Positions 20,541 through 21,059 of a stretch of DNA of 21,059 bases are shown one piece after another. The stretch spans positions 1 to 21,059 of the forward strand of contig JBBHKE010002219.1 in NCBI GenBank assembly GCA_037447655.1, given 5' to 3'. Origin of the DNA: Zygnema cylindricum. Its lineage: Eukaryota; Streptophyta; Zygnematophyceae; Zygnematales; Zygnemataceae. The notes under the pieces were generated by a model. The model had not been told where the DNA came from and made no database searches. It worked only from the letters and a program-made list of their open reading frames with translations. Within the stretch, counting starts at the first letter, position 1, and every line of letters starts with the position of its first letter. A program made the position numbers and the translations under genes.

Positions 20541-21059
20541 ATGACTAATAACACTTTCCTAATGTTGGAATCTAGCTGTCTTATCTTCGCATGGGTTGTG
20601 ACATCTAATGTAATTCTTTATATGTTTTCCCTAAACCAAAATTAGTGGGCATATTCATTAGTGGTTGAAGCCCTAGATTTAAAAGAGAGCAACGTACATT
20701 CACAAAATCATAAAAGAGTGATCGAAAACATAAAACAACCTATGCTTGAATTGAGATAAAATTATAATAATATGATTATAATAATTATAAAAACAGATTG
20801 CATGCAATGAAGTAATCCCAATACTAGAACTTGTGTTGATATCTATCTAAAAGAATCAAAGAAAATATCTAGAAATCTGTGGTACACTGCGTTATTAGAG
20901 TTAATCACTCTAATTCGAGGGAGTGCTTTCTTGATCCAAAATCAGAATTTAGTGTTAAAGAAACTATTTAGTTTGATGAGTCACATTGCATCACATTATT
21001 TCGTATAGCTCATTCTGTTGTTTTGAAAACCTAGTTTCGTGCGCACGCCACATTTTGTG
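20541..21059. other. Gene-free right end
   Basis: AT-rich sequence. A TACACCG-like end (TACACTGCGTTATTAGAG) starts at 20883. No gene or RNA was recognised. Confidence 0.4.

Noticed and set aside
20563-20571. TGTTGGAAT as the start of a 3' LTR for the second copia remnant
   Set aside because: There is no polypurine tract before it, and the sequence after it does not resemble the DNA before 19511.

Overview
The window looks like nuclear DNA of a plant or another green-lineage eukaryote. It is AT-rich, its genes are split by U-rich introns with GT..AG borders, and it is packed with transposable elements: Ty1/copia, hAT, PIF/Harbinger-like elements and short TIR elements. A 17-nt match in one retroelement to the anticodon-arm complement of a plant-type initiator tRNA-Met, as I remember that sequence, points the same way. 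I cannot name the species.

Left half (1-11180), minus strand: one host gene starts at 11180 and runs off the left edge. Nine exons were placed by hand from splice sites and reading phase. The first eight join without a break into 492 codons. The protein has a signal peptide, several N-glycosylation sequons, and two copies of a 'GxxY...CxxxC' lobe that resembles the plant DUF2921 (lumenal/extracellular) family. Its introns hold purine/pyrimidine tracts, a decayed duplicate of exon 5 and, in the 5.6-kb intron 6, a whole but dead Ty1/copia element (2178-6165, same strand). That element has two LTRs, a near-perfect 5-bp target duplication, a polypurine tract, broken gag-IN-RT-RNase H, and a primer site of the 'half initiator tRNA' type. 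A 220-bp inverted-repeat element sits inside its 3' LTR.

Middle (11181-18753): no host gene was recognised. This is a pile of TIR elements: a family with TACACCG ends and apparent TA target sites; two non-autonomous hAT elements (13241-14135, 16531-17766) with shared ends and different cores; and a head-to-tail chain of PIF/Harbinger-like elements separated by single TAA trinucleotides (14178-16161). Short tandem repeats and a near-perfect 50-bp hairpin (18395-18444) lie to the right.

Right end (about 19317-20540): a second decayed Ty1/copia gag-protease segment on the plus strand, with a zinc knuckle, a mutated protease active site and four in-frame stops. No system of a wholly new kind was found. 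The most informative structures are the split DUF2921-like gene with its decayed exon duplicate, the half-tRNA primer sites in both copia elements, and the TAA-linked chain.
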